A stretch of DNA of 64,000 nt from Talpa occidentalis (GCF_014898055.3 NW_023604861.1:80572399-80636398); one strand, 5' to 3'. Counted from the stretch's first letter, positions 12,701-27,700 are shown. The notes: generated by a model from the letters alone, not told the origin. Made by a program: numbers and translations.

Positions 12701-15700
12701 TCCTAGGAGGCTGGGAGAAACCCAGTAATTGGGGATAGGAAAGGAAAGAGAAGGACAAGGGGCTTGAGCAGGCAAGAAAAGAGTGACACTGAATAGTGGT
12801 AAAGGAGGAAAGTTTGAGGGAAAGAGAGGGCAGTACTCAGGTATCTTGCCCAGGAATTCTTTTGTGCAGCTACTTAAAACAGTCAACAGAATCTTGCACT
12901 CTTTGATTTACCATCATCATAATAGCTAACACATGTGGTGCTTACCCAGCAGCAGGCACAATTGTAAGCATTTAATGCATTTAATACTTACAATGACCCT
13001 TCCAAGTGGGTACAAGTTATTTTACAGATGAGGAAACCGAGGGATATAGGCAAAGAGACTTGCCCAAGCTCACATAGCTAATAAGTGGCAGAGATGGACT
13101 GGAAGGCCCAGTGTGACCCCCATGTCTCACAGAGCTGTGCTGAGCCATGTTACGTGTGGTCCTCACAGGTTCACATTGCTGCAATTTTCTTTTCCAAAGC
13201 ACTGTTGCTCTCATGGGTGGTGCTTAGCAGAACATTCTGCCAGAATGATGTCATCGCATTACCCATAAATCTGTGTAATCTTGTCGATCTACCTATATGA
13301 TTACCACTTTTTTTTTAATACTTACAATAAGCTAGCCACTATCTAGCACTGTAAGCTTATTATCTGATTTAATCTTTTCAAGGGACGTGATACTTCATTA
13401 TCTTCATTGTATAGATGAGGAGACTGATGTTTGCAAAAATTAAGTAACTGAAATTTGCAAAAATTAAGCAACTGGGTTAAGTCCACACAGCCTGGCAGAG
13501 GCAAAATGGAGATTTGAACCCACATCCTTCAGAAGCTAGTGACCATGCTGTTAAGCACTCTGTGCCATTGCTCTCTTACTTAATATGGTTTTATTGAGAA
13601 ATTGTCCAATCTAAAAGACTTTATTTATGTAAAAAAATATAAAAGATTATCTTCTTTACCGTTAAAGAATTGAAATAGATACACGATTACCATTTATTTA
13701 GGATATTATTCAAGTGATTTTAGAGATGAGGCTGGAAATCTAGATGATATGATTTATGGTGAAGCGGAAATAAGCACTTAAATTAACACCCCACAATGAC
13801 TTAAAATATCATGTCCCATGAGTGTGGGAGAAGAGACAGTACTAACCCACAGTTCTGCTTTAGTTAGCTACATAGGTTTGGTCATAATGTGATTTTACTT
13901 TGAATTCCAGCTATAGGTCAGCAATGAAAAGAGAAGTTTGAGGTTAAGGAGAAGTTAAAGGAGGTGTCTTCACGCTAGGGGAGGTGTCTGGGAGGAGCTC
14001 TAAACACCAAAGTTGCCCCAACCCTCAGCAATGGGTTGTGTCATGTTTCTGTGAAGTGGCATTTACACAGGAAGGCATGGCTCATGCCCCCGTTCATGCA
14101 CAAACTGAACTGGAGCTGTTCTCTCTCCCATTAGGCTGGGAGCCCTTCCAAGTAGAGACTGTCTTGTTCATCTTTATACCCAGACACCCGGGCCTAGAAG
14201 CATAGAACTGCTCTATTATTATTTGTTGAATGAACATGTCTCAGAGAAAGAAAGTTGCCTAAAATAAAGTCAGAAAAACCAAGAAATCAAAATTCCTTGT
14301 TACATATGTTTTTAAGATGCATGTATTTTTGGATGGTAGGTCAGCCCCAAAAGTTGACAGTGGCATCTGAAAATAGAAGATAAAGGGTTGGTGGGGTCAA
14401 CAATCTTTTTGGAATATATGTGTAGAATCTTAGGGTTGAGTGGAGGGTAAGTGTTGAAGCCAGTATTTAATGGGCCTTCCCCTTGTGGTCTGCATTTCTT
14501 TTATTAATCTGTTAACAAGCATGCTTGAATAACACCCATGTCAGAGAACTCACTCACTTCCTCCTTTAAGTTATGCAGCAATCTATTACTTTCTGAAAAC
14601 ACTTCTTGGGACTTCAAAACTACAACACCCTTAATAGTGGATCTGTCTGTCCCTTTTAGGGGTAAAATGTAGCTTGTTCTTTCAACTGTTCTTTCAACAA
14701 TTCCCCAAGAGAGATACCATCTTGTCACTCTCTTTTGAGCAGGCTCAAGGTTGTTCTCCAAATGTACTTAATAAGAATAGATTTACAAGGAATAAGGAGT
14801 ATTTATTGAGTGTGTATTATGTTCTAGATGTGCCATATGTGATTTATGTGGATTTTAAATTTAATTTCCCAATAACCTTAAGAAATAGATGATAGCATTA
14901 TGTGCATTTGCCAGATGGAGAACACAAGATTAAAAAATTTCCTCAGGCTCACATGGCTTAGAATGTGGCAAAGCTGGAATTTGAAGATAGGTTATCCAGC
15001 TCCAGAGTCCATGGACACCTATTGATTATGTCCATTTCAAGTCAGAATATTACTTTTTCACTTTAAATCCTGTACTTCTATTTATACAGCCTAAAACTAT
15101 GACTTCAGTTTTTTTGACAGCCCACATCAAATGGCTGACTCATAGAGCTCCTTCCCCTCCCCCAAAAACTTCACCCATACATTTTATAAATCTTAAACAA
15201 CATCTTATTAAAGAAAAAGATTACATCTTATTTAATTTTAATTTGCAATTCTTCAAATTTATGGAAATAGTACATTTTTATGTTTATTGGACCTGGGCAT
15301 TTTCCCCTTATGAAAATTATCTATATTATTTTCTCACTTAAAAAAATTGCAGAGTATTGTATATTTCTTATATATAAGAAATAGGAAATAAGATTATACA
15401 ATCTTATTGATTATAAAGAGTTAAATACATTAAGAATATTAACCTTTAATTATATAGAGCATATACAAATATCCACAAATTTTTATTTGCTTTTCAGTTG
15501 TTGCAGGGCTTTTGAATGTACAGAAATTCAATTTATATACAGGCAAACCTCTCACACTGAAACATTATTCTTTTTTTTTTTTTTTTTTCACTTGAAACAT
15601 TCCTTTATTCTGCATTGTATTGTCATTTTATCAGCTTGATGTACAGTTAATGATTTGGTTTCTAACTGTTTTCAATTTTAAGTTTTAGATTTATGTTTTT

Positions 15701-18700
15701 TTTTTTTTTTTAAATTTTTTTTATTTTTTTTTTTTAATAAATTTTATTGTTATATTCCCCATACAATTGCAGCCCCCCCATTCTGACCCCAATCCCTCCC
15801 CTCCCACCCCCGCCCCCCTAAAAGTGTCTCTGGTTCATAGTTTTTTGTTGATTTTGATTTTCACTTTCTTATAGTTATTCATTTTCCTGGTCCCTTATTT
15901 AAGTGAAACATTATTCTTTTGGTGTCATGCAATGTGATGTTCTTATGCACTAGGCTATGCCATTCCGGTGATAATGAAATTATTCACTAGGAAAATTGAA
16001 ATCTGAGTCAGCATCTAAAATCAGCCCATTATGACCTGTACTTGGATAGGTTTTGGTCTCTAATGGGAAAAAAACAGACATGATTTTCTCTGGCTATGTC
16101 TGTCTCTTTCTTTTTTTCTTTTGTTAAAGATTTATCTTTATTTATACAGGAACTGGGGTACAAGCCCACGGGAGGGTGAGAGAATTCACCAGAGACAGAG
16201 TGGGGAGCAGAACAGGCAGATTGACTGAAATATACTGCTGAGGGGAGCAGAGGGCACGACAGGAGAGGTCTGCCACACCCATGTGGGAATCTCCCCGGCC
16301 TAATGGGAATCGAACCCTCACTGCAGAGGCTGCAGACGGCTTCACAGCGCAGCGCTCATCCCTGTTTCTTTCTCTATAAAATCATTAAATGTGTTAATAT
16401 TATTATCATAAAATATATTATTTATGATAACGTATATATAATAAAAATATATTATTTATGATATAACATTATTTTTTAAAGATTTATTTATTTATTTTAT
16501 ACAATAACTGGGGTACAGGTCAGAAGCATGGGAGGGTGAAAGAGTTCACCAGAGACAGAGCAGGGAACAAAACAGGCAGACTGACCAAATACACTGCTGA
16601 GGGGAGCAGCGGACGAGGCAGGAGAGGTCTGCCGTGCCATGTGGGGTTCTTCCTGGCCGGCAGGGAATCAAACCAGCGCTGCAGAGGCTGTGGACAGCTT
16701 CGCAGAGCGGAGCTCAACCGCTGTGCCACCAGGGAGGCCCAAAAACATTAACATGTTTCATGATTTTATGTATAGAGTGTGTCTGTTTACATAATCATAA
16801 AATAATGTTTTAGTGATAGATACATTTTACAATTCTGTATATACACATGTATACATGCAAAGATGTGTGTATGTGTGTATATCTATGTATATGAGGTTAT
16901 ACATAAGTTAACTAAATGGCCTAATGAAATTGATTTAGATCCCAGATTTTTTTTTATATAAGAAACAAAATGAGGGCCTCCCCAGTGGCACAGTGGGTTT
17001 GAGTGCTGCACTGTGAAGCTGTTCACAGCCTCTGCAGTGTGGGTTTGATTCCCGGCCAGCCAGGGAGATACCCACATGGCATGGCAGACCTTTCCTGTCT
17101 CGTCCTTTGCTCCCCTCAGCAGTGTCTTTGGTCCATCTGCTTGTTCTGTTCCCTGCTCTGTCTCTGGTGAATTCTCTCACCCTCCCATGCCTCTGTATGT
17201 ACCCCAGTTCTTGTATAAATAAATAAATCTTTAAAAAAAAAAAAGAAACAAAATGAAGAAGGCTTCTGAGAGGAAATGGAGGGAAAAACACACAATTGGG
17301 TATTAGGAAACTGGGATTTTAGTTCCAGTTCCACATTAACTGTTCAAACATACTGGGTTCTAGTTACTTAATTGGGCTTCAGCTTCCTTAGCTTTATGAC
17401 GAGAGTCTTGGTAGATGATCCTAAATGCTTTTCTAGCATGGACATTTCATGATCCCACTTCCAAGTTTGTCCTTGGGTGATCACCAATAGGGAGGGTCAG
17501 AAAGGGATAAATACAAAGCAGGGGAGGGGCTGTTAGGTAATTCCAGGGAGAAGCTGGGGCTGCAGTGTTGACTGACAGGAGTTAGACCAGTCCTGTGTCC
17601 ATTATCCTAACTTAACTACAACTGTCAAACCTTGACCAGGTTTCTACTTTACGTGTCTGCTTTCTTTTGCTTGCAGAATTGATGTGTCCTCAATGCTCTT
17701 AATGACCCTGAATCTATATCCTCTGAGTGCTGACATACCCCTAAGGCTACATCTTAATTAGGAAACCACAAACTCATTTTAAGCAGTTGTCTCTGAAGTA
17801 GCATTACTTTCATTGCCTCGAAGGAATGCAGTGCTGGTTGACCTCTCCCAATTTATTGCAATTCCAAGGTCAAAAATTCTGAGTGACTCTGACAGTTACT
17901 TATCTTCTCCAGGTCTGAGATAGAAAGTAAATCTTAGAGGTTTTGGCAGTCATCTAGCCCAACATCTTACCCCTAGATCTATGCATATCTTTTTTTTAAA
18001 AAAGATTTATTTATTTATTTATACAAGCACTGGGTATAGTCAGAAGCGTGGGAGGGTGAGAGAATTCACCACAGCCAGAGCGGGGAACAGAACAGGCAGA
18101 CTGACGAAATACACTGCTGAGGGGAGCAGTGGGAGCGGCAGGAGGGATCTGCGTGTCATGTGCAGATTCCCTTGCCGGTGGCCAGGAATTGAACTGGCAC
18201 TGCAGAGGCTGGCGGGTAGCTTCGCAGCCCAGCGTTCAAACGCTACGCCACCAGGGGAGGCCTGATCTATGCATATCTTTTATTATTTTCAATTATTTTA
18301 ATAGTTTTCTTAAGTAGACTTGTTTATATATTTCCCCAAAAGGATATCCTAAAATTTAATACATTGTAGTATCATGTATTGTTTATTATTTTTTCATATT
18401 ATTTTGAAAAATTGCAAATCCACAAAATAAATAGGAAAACTAATACAATAAGCTATGTCCAATTTATGTAGATTTATCAATTTTTCATACATGGCCACAT
18501 TTGTTTTTCTCCCTCCTTATTTCTAAACTTACATATAAATATATGCACTTATATTCATGCTGAGATATTTGAGTAGTTATAAACATCATACTATCTCACT
18601 TCTAAATATTTCAAAATATATCTTCTAAGAATCAGTACATTCTGCGCAGTTTTCCATGTTGGATGCTCCATTTTGCTCTCTTGCAAGTCATGTGTAAGAG

Positions 18701-21700
18701 TTCCAGTTACTATCCTTGCCAACTCTTGCTCTTTCAATCTTTTTAAATTTTAGATCCTCTAATGGGTGTGCAGAGAGACATCTCATTGTGGTTTTCATCT
18801 GCATTTCCCTGTTGAATAATGATGAGTACTTATTCATATGCTTTTTGGTAGCCTCCTTAATGAAGTACCTTTTCCAGTCTTTTGCTCATATAAAAAATTG
18901 ATTGTATTTTTCTTCTTGTTTTGTAAGAGACCATTATATTCTTTTTTTAAATAAATTTTATTTTTATATTCCCCGTACAATTGCAACCCCCTTATTTTGA
19001 CCCCAATCCCTCCCCTCCCTGCCCTCCACCCCCCATAGAGTGTTTCTGGTTCATAGTTTTTTGTTGATTTTGATTTTCACTTTCTTATAGTTATTCATTT
19101 TCCTGGAGAGACCATTATATTCTGTGTATGATTCTCGCTTAGACAGACATAAACTAGAAAGACATTTGATTGACAGAAATTATTTCATATGTTGTCATAG
19201 TGTGGATCTTGCCCATTTGTTGAAAAGGAGAACTAATCCAGTATTTAGATGGATAGTTATTCTGTTTCTACAGAAAAGAGATAGTGTACTTTAATTAGAA
19301 ATTTTTTTTTTAGTAACTTGGACAGCAAAGAAAGGAAACAGAAGCATTTATCATTTTGCAGTCTTCCTTGTGGGCAACTGGACCTTTATATAGAGGCTGT
19401 TTGTATTTAAGATAAGAAAAGGATGTGTTGGGACAAGGATGATAATTCTATCTTGTGGTAGACATGAGAGAGCTACATCTTGAGTCCAAAGATGAGAGGC
19501 AAAGAGAATCCTGATCCCCTCTTTTTTCAAAGTCTTCCCAAGATATAGACAAGTAAGAGACGTCCTTGAGCTAGTTGGAATGGCTAATTTATTGCTAATG
19601 GGGTAGTTGGCACTAACCCAAACTGAAAATTTCTTGAGTAAGGATTTTTCTAAAGACCACATTAACAGGGTTGGCCTCACTCTGGCATTACAGATCATCT
19701 TGCAAGTGATTTTCACACAGCATTGCCATGCTGGCACACAAAAATGGCCATCTGAGTTGATTTTTGTCAGTTTTATTCAGATAAATTCTGGTTAGACTAA
19801 GGGATGGAAGTAACTGTGGCTTGCATCCACCATTTTTTGGTCTCCATGTCCATGGCACACATAAATATTGGTCGGTGACAATTTCTCAGTGAGTCCAGCC
19901 TCTGGTGTCCACAACTAACTCAGTCTGAGTTGACCCTGGAGATAGAATCTATTTGTCATCATGAATTGAACTGAACACAATGGACAAAAAAGCAGAAAAT
20001 AAGCCTGAAATACTCAAGAAAGAAAGTAGAGGTCTATGCTATATTCTCTTGGTAATGGCCCACAAGAGGCTTCTTGGATGATTATAGATATGCACACATT
20101 TTATCTAATTTTTTTTTTTAAGTTCTGGAAGAAAGGCAGTTCCTTTTCTCCTGAAGTCTGCTTTCCTGAAAACACTGTTACCCAATTTTTTTATTGTCAC
20201 TACAGGGGAGCATTTTCAACACCTGGAAACCCATGTGGGTTGTATTGTTAGAAGATGGAATTGAATTCTATAAGAAGAAAAGTGACAACAGCCCCAAAGG
20301 AATGATTCCCCTGAAAGGAAGCACTCTGACCAGCCCTTGTCAGGACTTTGGCAAGAGGATGGTGAGTTGGCATCACTGACTATGACAAATATCACATCAG
20401 ACACTGACCTTTGAGTTGTGTGGAGCCCACAATCCATAGTGTGAATGGTGCTCTCTGGGCCAGTCCCTCTCACCACTGCCTATCACCCACTTTTGACATT
20501 TGGGTCTCTTGTGGCCAAGCACTTCCAGAACAGGGCGGGGTTACTGCTGCTTGGTAAAGGGCCTCCGCCTCTTGACTGGAATTATTCCTAATGGGATGTG
20601 TTTTGATTTTTAGTTTGTGTTCAAGATCACTACAAATAAGCAGCAGGACCACTTCTTCCAGGCAGCCTTCCTGGAGGAAAGAGACGGCTGGGTTCGGGAC
20701 ACCAAGAAGGCCATAAAATGTATTGAAGGAGGCCAGAAGTTTGCAAGGAAATCCACCAGGAGGTCTATTCGACTACCAGAAACAATTGACTTAGGGTGAT
20801 TTTCTATGTTTCCTTTCCTTCACCCTTTCTTTTGTCTTCCTTTGGAGGAAATCTAACAGATCCTCTTCCAGGGCTTGCTTTGCTCACCTTTGATGGCTGT
20901 ATCTATACTTCCAGCTCAATACTAGCGTGTGTGTGAAGCAAGATGCTCACTTGGGTGTGAGGGAGTGATTGTGGCTTCTCTAGTGCCTAGCAGTTGAGGA
21001 GAGAAGGTTGATGGAGTATAAATTCCCTTAATTTGGTGTAACCTTGGCAGAGAGAGAGACAGAGAGGGGAGAAGAGGAGAAAGAGAGAGAACATCATTAC
21101 ATTTATGAAGTACCCATAATAAGTTAGTTTTGAAAGAAAGCTTCAGGATCTGTAAGTAGGTAGGAAAAGGCAGGGGTTGTATGTCCAAACATGTAGGGTT
21201 TTAAGTGCAAGTTTACATTCACACTTTCAGTCACCAAAGGCCAACCAAGGTGTAAGCTCATTCTGTGCGGAAACCATTTGTGCTCTGGCCTGGTTTATGG
21301 CCTCTGATGTTGGTTGACTTGGACTTGCAGATGATAGTTGTTGCCTGAATGTTGTCAGAGGCCCATAGGGTAAATTCAGCCCTGGTGGGTGGGCGTAGTG
21401 GGGGAAGTTTCTTTCTTCCTATATGTTTCATGACACCTATCATATGAACCCTTTTGTTTGGGGCTCTTTACTTTTTGCTAGTTTTGCTGTTATGTTGAGC
21501 ATACCCTAAACAAGAGCCCTGTCAGGAAGAATTCTATATTACCTGCCTAACATGTCCAACAAGATGCTGTTTTATAAAATTGGGTCAGGGAGTCCCTGCG
21601 TGGGGACCAAAACATCCCTCTGCAAGCTTAACACAGGAGATGGCATGTCAAGTATAATGAACTTTGCACATTGAGCTTGGCGAGATCAAACACCAAGGAA

Positions 21701-24700
21701 GTTTTCAGTGAAGACCCACAGAGAGGCTCCTGGTCTAAATGCAACACTGGGTGGGTTCGCCACATGGCCACATTTCTGACCACAGATGTCAGAGCCATGT
21801 GGGAATAAGACTCTTGCTCTGTGGACCACAGGATATATGAAAGTGGTCTTCTGTGTTGTTCTTATGATTTCCCCGATAAGGCTATCTTTACTACTTCAAA
21901 GAAAAACATGAGAACTATTTAGCCTTATAATTTTTAGACTAAGAGATAAGTCTAAACAAAATGTTCACTTTTTTGGACGCAAGTGAGTATACCAGATAGT
22001 CTCTTGAAGGATACTTAAAGAACTGAGGAGGCTTAAAAATCTAAAATGTGTATGAAAAACTGGCCCTTGGAAACTTTAATCTTTAGCACCTAACTGGGGC
22101 TCAACACTCCATTTCAGGCACCTGGGGTTAAATCAACAACTTGGTGCATTTAAGAGACAGTAATACCACCTTAGTATGTGCTGTTGAATGCTGGGAATGC
22201 CACAGAATTCTGCAAATATAAGCTAGTTAAAGTCAAATATAAACTACTTATAATAGATTACTTATAATCTGTTGGGAAGATGAGGCTCAGGAACCCCTGG
22301 GAAGAGGAAACTTGTACTCATGGTCAGCCTCTCCATGGTGGCTGCTCCCAAAGAGAAGTCTGCAGTCTGAAATGTCCCCACTCACTGTCTGTTTTCATCT
22401 CTATTCAGTGCCTTGTATTTGTCCATGAAAGACATAGAAAAAGGTGTGAAAGAACTCAACCTAGAAAAGGACAAGAAGATTTTTAATCACTGCTTCACAG
22501 GTAAGAAAACTTTCAAATCTGAAATGGGACAGCTGAAATGAGGGGCAACATGGAGTTCTCCCTCAGCCTAATTTCTGGTGTAGAGAGTAAGAAGCATGGT
22601 TGGTGGATGGAGTCACAGAACCCTGACCAGTGAACATGAAAATGAACTTCACAGCATGGAAACAGAAGACAGATTAGAAGTGAACTTTCTTGTTCAAGAT
22701 TAAGTTTCAAAAGTTCCAGTTATGTCAATCAAAGGATCAATTATTTTTCAATAAGTGACATTATGTTGAAATAGACAGAGAGTTGAATAAGATGAGACCC
22801 TTAGTATGATAAACAGAAATCAATATACAGTGTAAGATTCAAGTGACAATTTTAGGGATGTCTGTGGCAGCAAAAGGTAAGGCATTAAATGTTTAAGAAT
22901 TTGGCATGTTAACTGCATTTACCATGGTGATCATTTTGAATGTGCAAAAATATCAAATTGTTATGTTACATCAAAATAAATATAATATTATATGTCAACT
23001 ATATCTCATTAAAACAAAAAGAGTTTAGGTAGACAGTGTAGTGGTTGAAAACATGTCCTTTTGTTCATATCCTGGCTGAGCTTCTTACTAGCTGTAAAAC
23101 CTTAGGTCAATACTTAGCTTCTCTGTGCTCACTTTATCTGCCTACAAAATGGGGATTATCACAGCACACTTACTTTATAGACTTGCTGTAATGTACTTGG
23201 AGTAATTCCTGGCATAGACTAAGTTCAGTATGGTGCAAATTCTCAGTGAACTTACTATGACTAAGAGGCACAAGTCTGCACAATCAGTTCTGTTCAGAAA
23301 AGAGAAAGAATTCAGCTGGTTGTTGAGATGAATAGAAGGTAGTACCTAAATTTGACTTTGAAAGGTGGGTAGGATTCCATTAAATATTTATGGGAAGGAA
23401 TTCTGATGAGGAGGCTGAACAAAGGAAAGTGAATTCAAAGTTTTGTTGCAGAGATATTTATAATATGCATCCAGCAAAGAAAATGGGAAGCTTGATAGGG
23501 CTGGTGGCTCATTAGGGGGCAAAATGGGATGTACATACTAGTACTAAGCTTGTCAGCTGCCTAGTACCTTACTTATGGTGACAGGAAAGTTTAAGGGAGG
23601 AAAATGCCGAAAAGACCACAGATATAGAATCTGAAGGGATGCACGATTACTAGATAATACATAAAAATGGTCTAGGTCAAGACTAAGAACGTTGAAGGTA
23701 ATAGACATAGTTTGGGATATTAGGGTACTGTTCTACGGGAATTCAACTTCAAAGAATTAAGGCATTGGCCCACTAGCACCAGAAAAATCAAGACTGAGAT
23801 GTATATCAAGACACCAAGCCATGAGCAGTGGCAAGGAAAACTGACAAAACAAAGGTCCTAACTCTAGCAGAACTAAGGTCTCCAAGGCAAAGCCTTGAGT
23901 GTGAGAATTGGGGAGGTTCCAGTATAGATCTGGGTACAAGGTCCAGGCCAGGTATTTCTTGTGTAATGGGCTTCTGAGTCATGGAGAGTTGTGATAGACT
24001 TCCTAAGTTCATCCTGTTGAAGTTCAGGGTGAGTTTTTGAAATTCCCAAGAATGGAACTTTCATGTGGATGTTGGTTGGTCTCAGTAGGGTAAACAAATC
24101 TACAGCTGAGACTGGGACTAGTCACTTTTGACATGTGTTGGACGTTGAATATCAAGAGACAGGGAGACCATGATAAACTTGTCTTTCAAGCTATAGCATG
24201 CGTAGCTAAACAAACATGGAATCTAGGTGAAGGCACAACGTAAGAACTCATGCCTAAAATGACTTAAACTTTCTGAGTCTTAACTTTCTCATTCTTAGGA
24301 TAATAAGAATGCTCTACCTTTTTTATAGGGTCATGGTAAGAATTAAAAGCAGAAATACAGGGCCTCTCTGGTGGCGCAGCGGGTTGAGCACCGTGCTGTG
24401 AAGCTGTCTGCAGCCTCCGCAGCACCAGTTCAATTCCCGGCTGGCCAGGGAGAATCCCACATAGCGAGGCAGACCTCTCCTGTCTTGCCTGCTGCTCCCC
24501 TCAGCAGTGTATTTCAGTCAGTCTGCCTGTTCTGTTCCCCACTCTGTCTCTGGTGAATCCTCTCATCCTCCTGAGACTCTGGTCTATACCCCTGCTCTTG
24601 TATAAATAAAATTAAATCTTAAAAAAAAAGCAGAAATACAGTATCCATTTATCTTTCGAGAAATAAAATTCGGCAATAGCTATTCATAGATAGAATTCAC

Positions 24701-27700
24701 GGAAGGCTCATCAATCAGCTGCTCTCACTCCTCTTCAAGGATGGCACATACTACTGCTTTTGCTTTGATGATGGGGAACTTGCTGGCTGTCACATTGACT
24801 CTCTAGTTGACTACATTTGTAAAGAAAATAAATGCCTTTTTAACACAAAGCTGCATTTTAGTCTGTTAATAATCCAACTGATGTGTTAATTTCATTTTAT
24901 TTTCTTTGCAATCCACTCTTGAGGCAGAAACTTGATTGGCTTCTCAAGGTGCCTGCTGGCCTCTGCCAAGGTGTGACATTCAGTACAACTGTGATATAAA
25001 ATTTTAATTTAGAAAATACACATCTGATTGTTGTTTCCTGTTTCCTGATGGGAAACTTGCCTCATTACCAAATTTGTTTAGTTTCTTTTTTTAAAGATAG
25101 ATTTATTTATTTATTTATTTACGTCAGAAGCGCGGGATGGTGAGAGAATTTACGAGAGCCAGAGCAGGGAGCAGAACAGGCAGACGGATGAAATACACTG
25201 CTGAGGGGAGCAGCGGGCTTGGCAGGAGAGGTCTGCGAGCCATGTGGGAACCTCGCCAGTGGCGGGGATTGAACAGGTGCTGCAGAGGCTGCGGGTAGCT
25301 TCACAGCCCAGCGCTCAACTGCTGAGCCACCGGGAAGGCCCACGTTACCAAATTTCTTGATGTGTCATCAAAGCTCTCCTCATTCACTCTCTGCCTTCCT
25401 CTCCCTTTTGTCTCTTTTGCTTTCTCCTACCCCCACTCTGCACTGGGGCTGCTTCATTGCCTATGTGCCTCTGTTCACACTGCACCCTCAGCCTGTGTTG
25501 GTTCCTCTCAGCTACTGCCCCATGTGCTTGGCAAACATCTACTCATTTTAAGCGTGGGTTCAATGTCACTTCCTCTATGGATCTTGTCCCAAAGTGCACA
25601 CACAACTCCCTTTCCCCTGCCCGCCCATCATGCAGATTTGACCCAGTAGCTTCATTGCAGTGACCCACAGCTATGGTCTTATTACAACACCTACTTGTCA
25701 GCCATCTCTCCCTTTAGACTGCCTGAGCAAGCCTCCCCAATATCCATCATAGTACTTAGTATCTAGTAGGCACATAATAAATGTTTGTTAATGAAATAAA
25801 TAAGTGGGTTAGTAAAAACTATTTCTTTGATGCATGTGTTGTTCCTTAAGAAGCATATAGGTATCACAACAACAATAGCAAAAACCTTTACGTGGATCCT
25901 TTTGTTTCTTGTTATCTATCCCACTGACTGTTTTTCCTTCTTGAAATAACAAGGAAGATTAGATAAGCCAGACACTTTGGTCCTCTGTCAATGGCTTGTT
26001 CTTTGGTATGGAGAGGTAACCTTCTTTCCCATGGTCCCATCTAGGTACCTGTGTCATTGACTGGCTGGTTTCTAACCAGTCTGTTAGGAATCGCCAAGAA
26101 GGTCTCATGATTGCCTCCTCACTGCTCAACGAAGGGTATCTGCAGCCTGCTGGAGATTTGTCCAAGAGTGCAGCAGATGGGACAGCTGAGCACCCTTTTC
26201 TGGACAACCCTGATGCCTTCTACTACTTTGTAAGCTAAAGGAGCTACCCATCTATGCTCTTTGTCTTAGAGCTGCACCGGGCAGATTACAGATTGATTTC
26301 AGGTCATATCCACACATGTAAAAGAAAGAGCTCAGCCATTCAGAGAGTTGTTAGATAATGGGGGATGGAGGGAAGGAAAGACATGTCAGATGAGGAGAAC
26401 CAGGAGACACCCCAACTCTCAACTTGACTGCTGTCCCCCTCCACAATGCCTGCTACATCCAATTGAATCAGGTTAAAAGAAACTATTGTTTATTTATAAG
26501 AATAGCTGTCTATACATATATTTCTTAAACTTTAATATATCAATTTTTTTTAAATTGAGGTACCATTGGTTTACAACGCTTTAAGTTTTAGGAGTATGAC
26601 CTCACATCCCTTCAAATGTCTGCTGCTCTACCACACCCTATACCAAAGTTCTAATAACCCCCCTCCCACCAACAGCCAGTCAACCCCCTAAACCCATTCA
26701 TCCTTCATTCTGCATTCTACTCTTTCCCCTTTGGTAACCACAATTTTGTTATCAGAGATTAAGGGTTGTTTTAGTTTGATCATTTGTTTTATTTCTTTAT
26801 GTTCCATTGGTGATTGACACCATCCAGAGTCTTTCTCTTTTTGACTTATTTTACTTAGCATTATCTCCTCCAGTTCCATCCATGTTGTCACAAATGGCAA
26901 GATTTCATCTTTTTTTATAGCTGAGTGGTATCCATTGTGTATATATATTACATCTCCCTTATCCAATCATCTGTCAATTGGCACTTAGGTTGTTTCCATA
27001 TCTTAGCTATTGTGAATAATGCTGCAGTAAATATCAGCGTGTATGTATCTTTTTGAATTAGTGTTCTCATTTTCTCAAGATAGATACCTAAGAAGTGGAA
27101 TAGCTGGTTATATGCTAGGTCTAGTTTAAACTTTTGAAGGATCTCCATACTGTTTTCCATAAAGGTTGCACCAATTTATATTCCCACCAACAATATGCAA
27201 GGGCCTTTTTTTTTTTTTTTGTACACCCTTGCCAGTACTTGTTTCTGGTCTTTTTGATATAATGTATCATCACAGGTGTGAGGTAATAACTCATTGTGGT
27301 TTTGATTTGCATTTCCCTAATAATAAGTGATGATGAGTGTTTTCCATAGCCATACCTATTTTTATCCTAAGCAAGAATTCATTTATTAAAATTTATTAGC
27401 CTCTAATACATGCCAGGCATTCTCCTAGTCAGAGGATATACCACAGTGAAAAAAAACAACAGGTAAAAATTGCAACCCTCCTAGAGTTTCCTTTTTATAG
27501 AGAGAGAGTCATATAATCACAGAGTGATTGTATTTTTTCCAAATATACCTTAAAATATGTGACTCAGTAGAAAATGTGTTCAGTCATGTCACCTCCCAAT
27601 CATCTTGTGTACTTCCCATGATAGGCTGACCACAAATTGAGGAACATTGTATTATTCAATATGGAACTGATATTGGTCCATTTCCTCACAAGGGGAAATC

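Larger units (their letters stand above)
9784..20205 (+). other. PLEK: PLEK intron 1 (10.4 kb)
   Basis: GTAAGC...ACTACAG. It holds four MIRs and one L2 piece at 12.1-15.0 kb, a LINE-1 with a 3' transduction at 15.6 kb, four SINEs packed into 16.1-18.3 kb, and an old plus a young LINE-1 fragment at 18.4-19.1 kb. About 9784-12149 and 19124-20205 show no repeat or gene I can identify. Confidence 0.85.
22501..26044 (+). other. PLEK: PLEK intron 4 (3.5 kb)
   Basis: GTAAGA...ATCTAG. It holds an old LINE-1 3' end, a MIR, two SINEs of opposite orientation and an L2 piece. About 23230-24344 is unclassified. Confidence 0.9.

Noticed and set aside
15589..15695. The segment between two T-runs as part of the L1 3' UTR
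   Set aside because: No other L1 3' end in the window contains it, and it has its own polyadenylation signal; transduction fits better.
16974..17080. tRNA gene candidates from A and B boxes (here and in other SINE heads)
   Set aside because: They are parts of the dispersed SINE, lack a proper cloverleaf and acceptor stem, and carry SINE bodies and target-site duplications.
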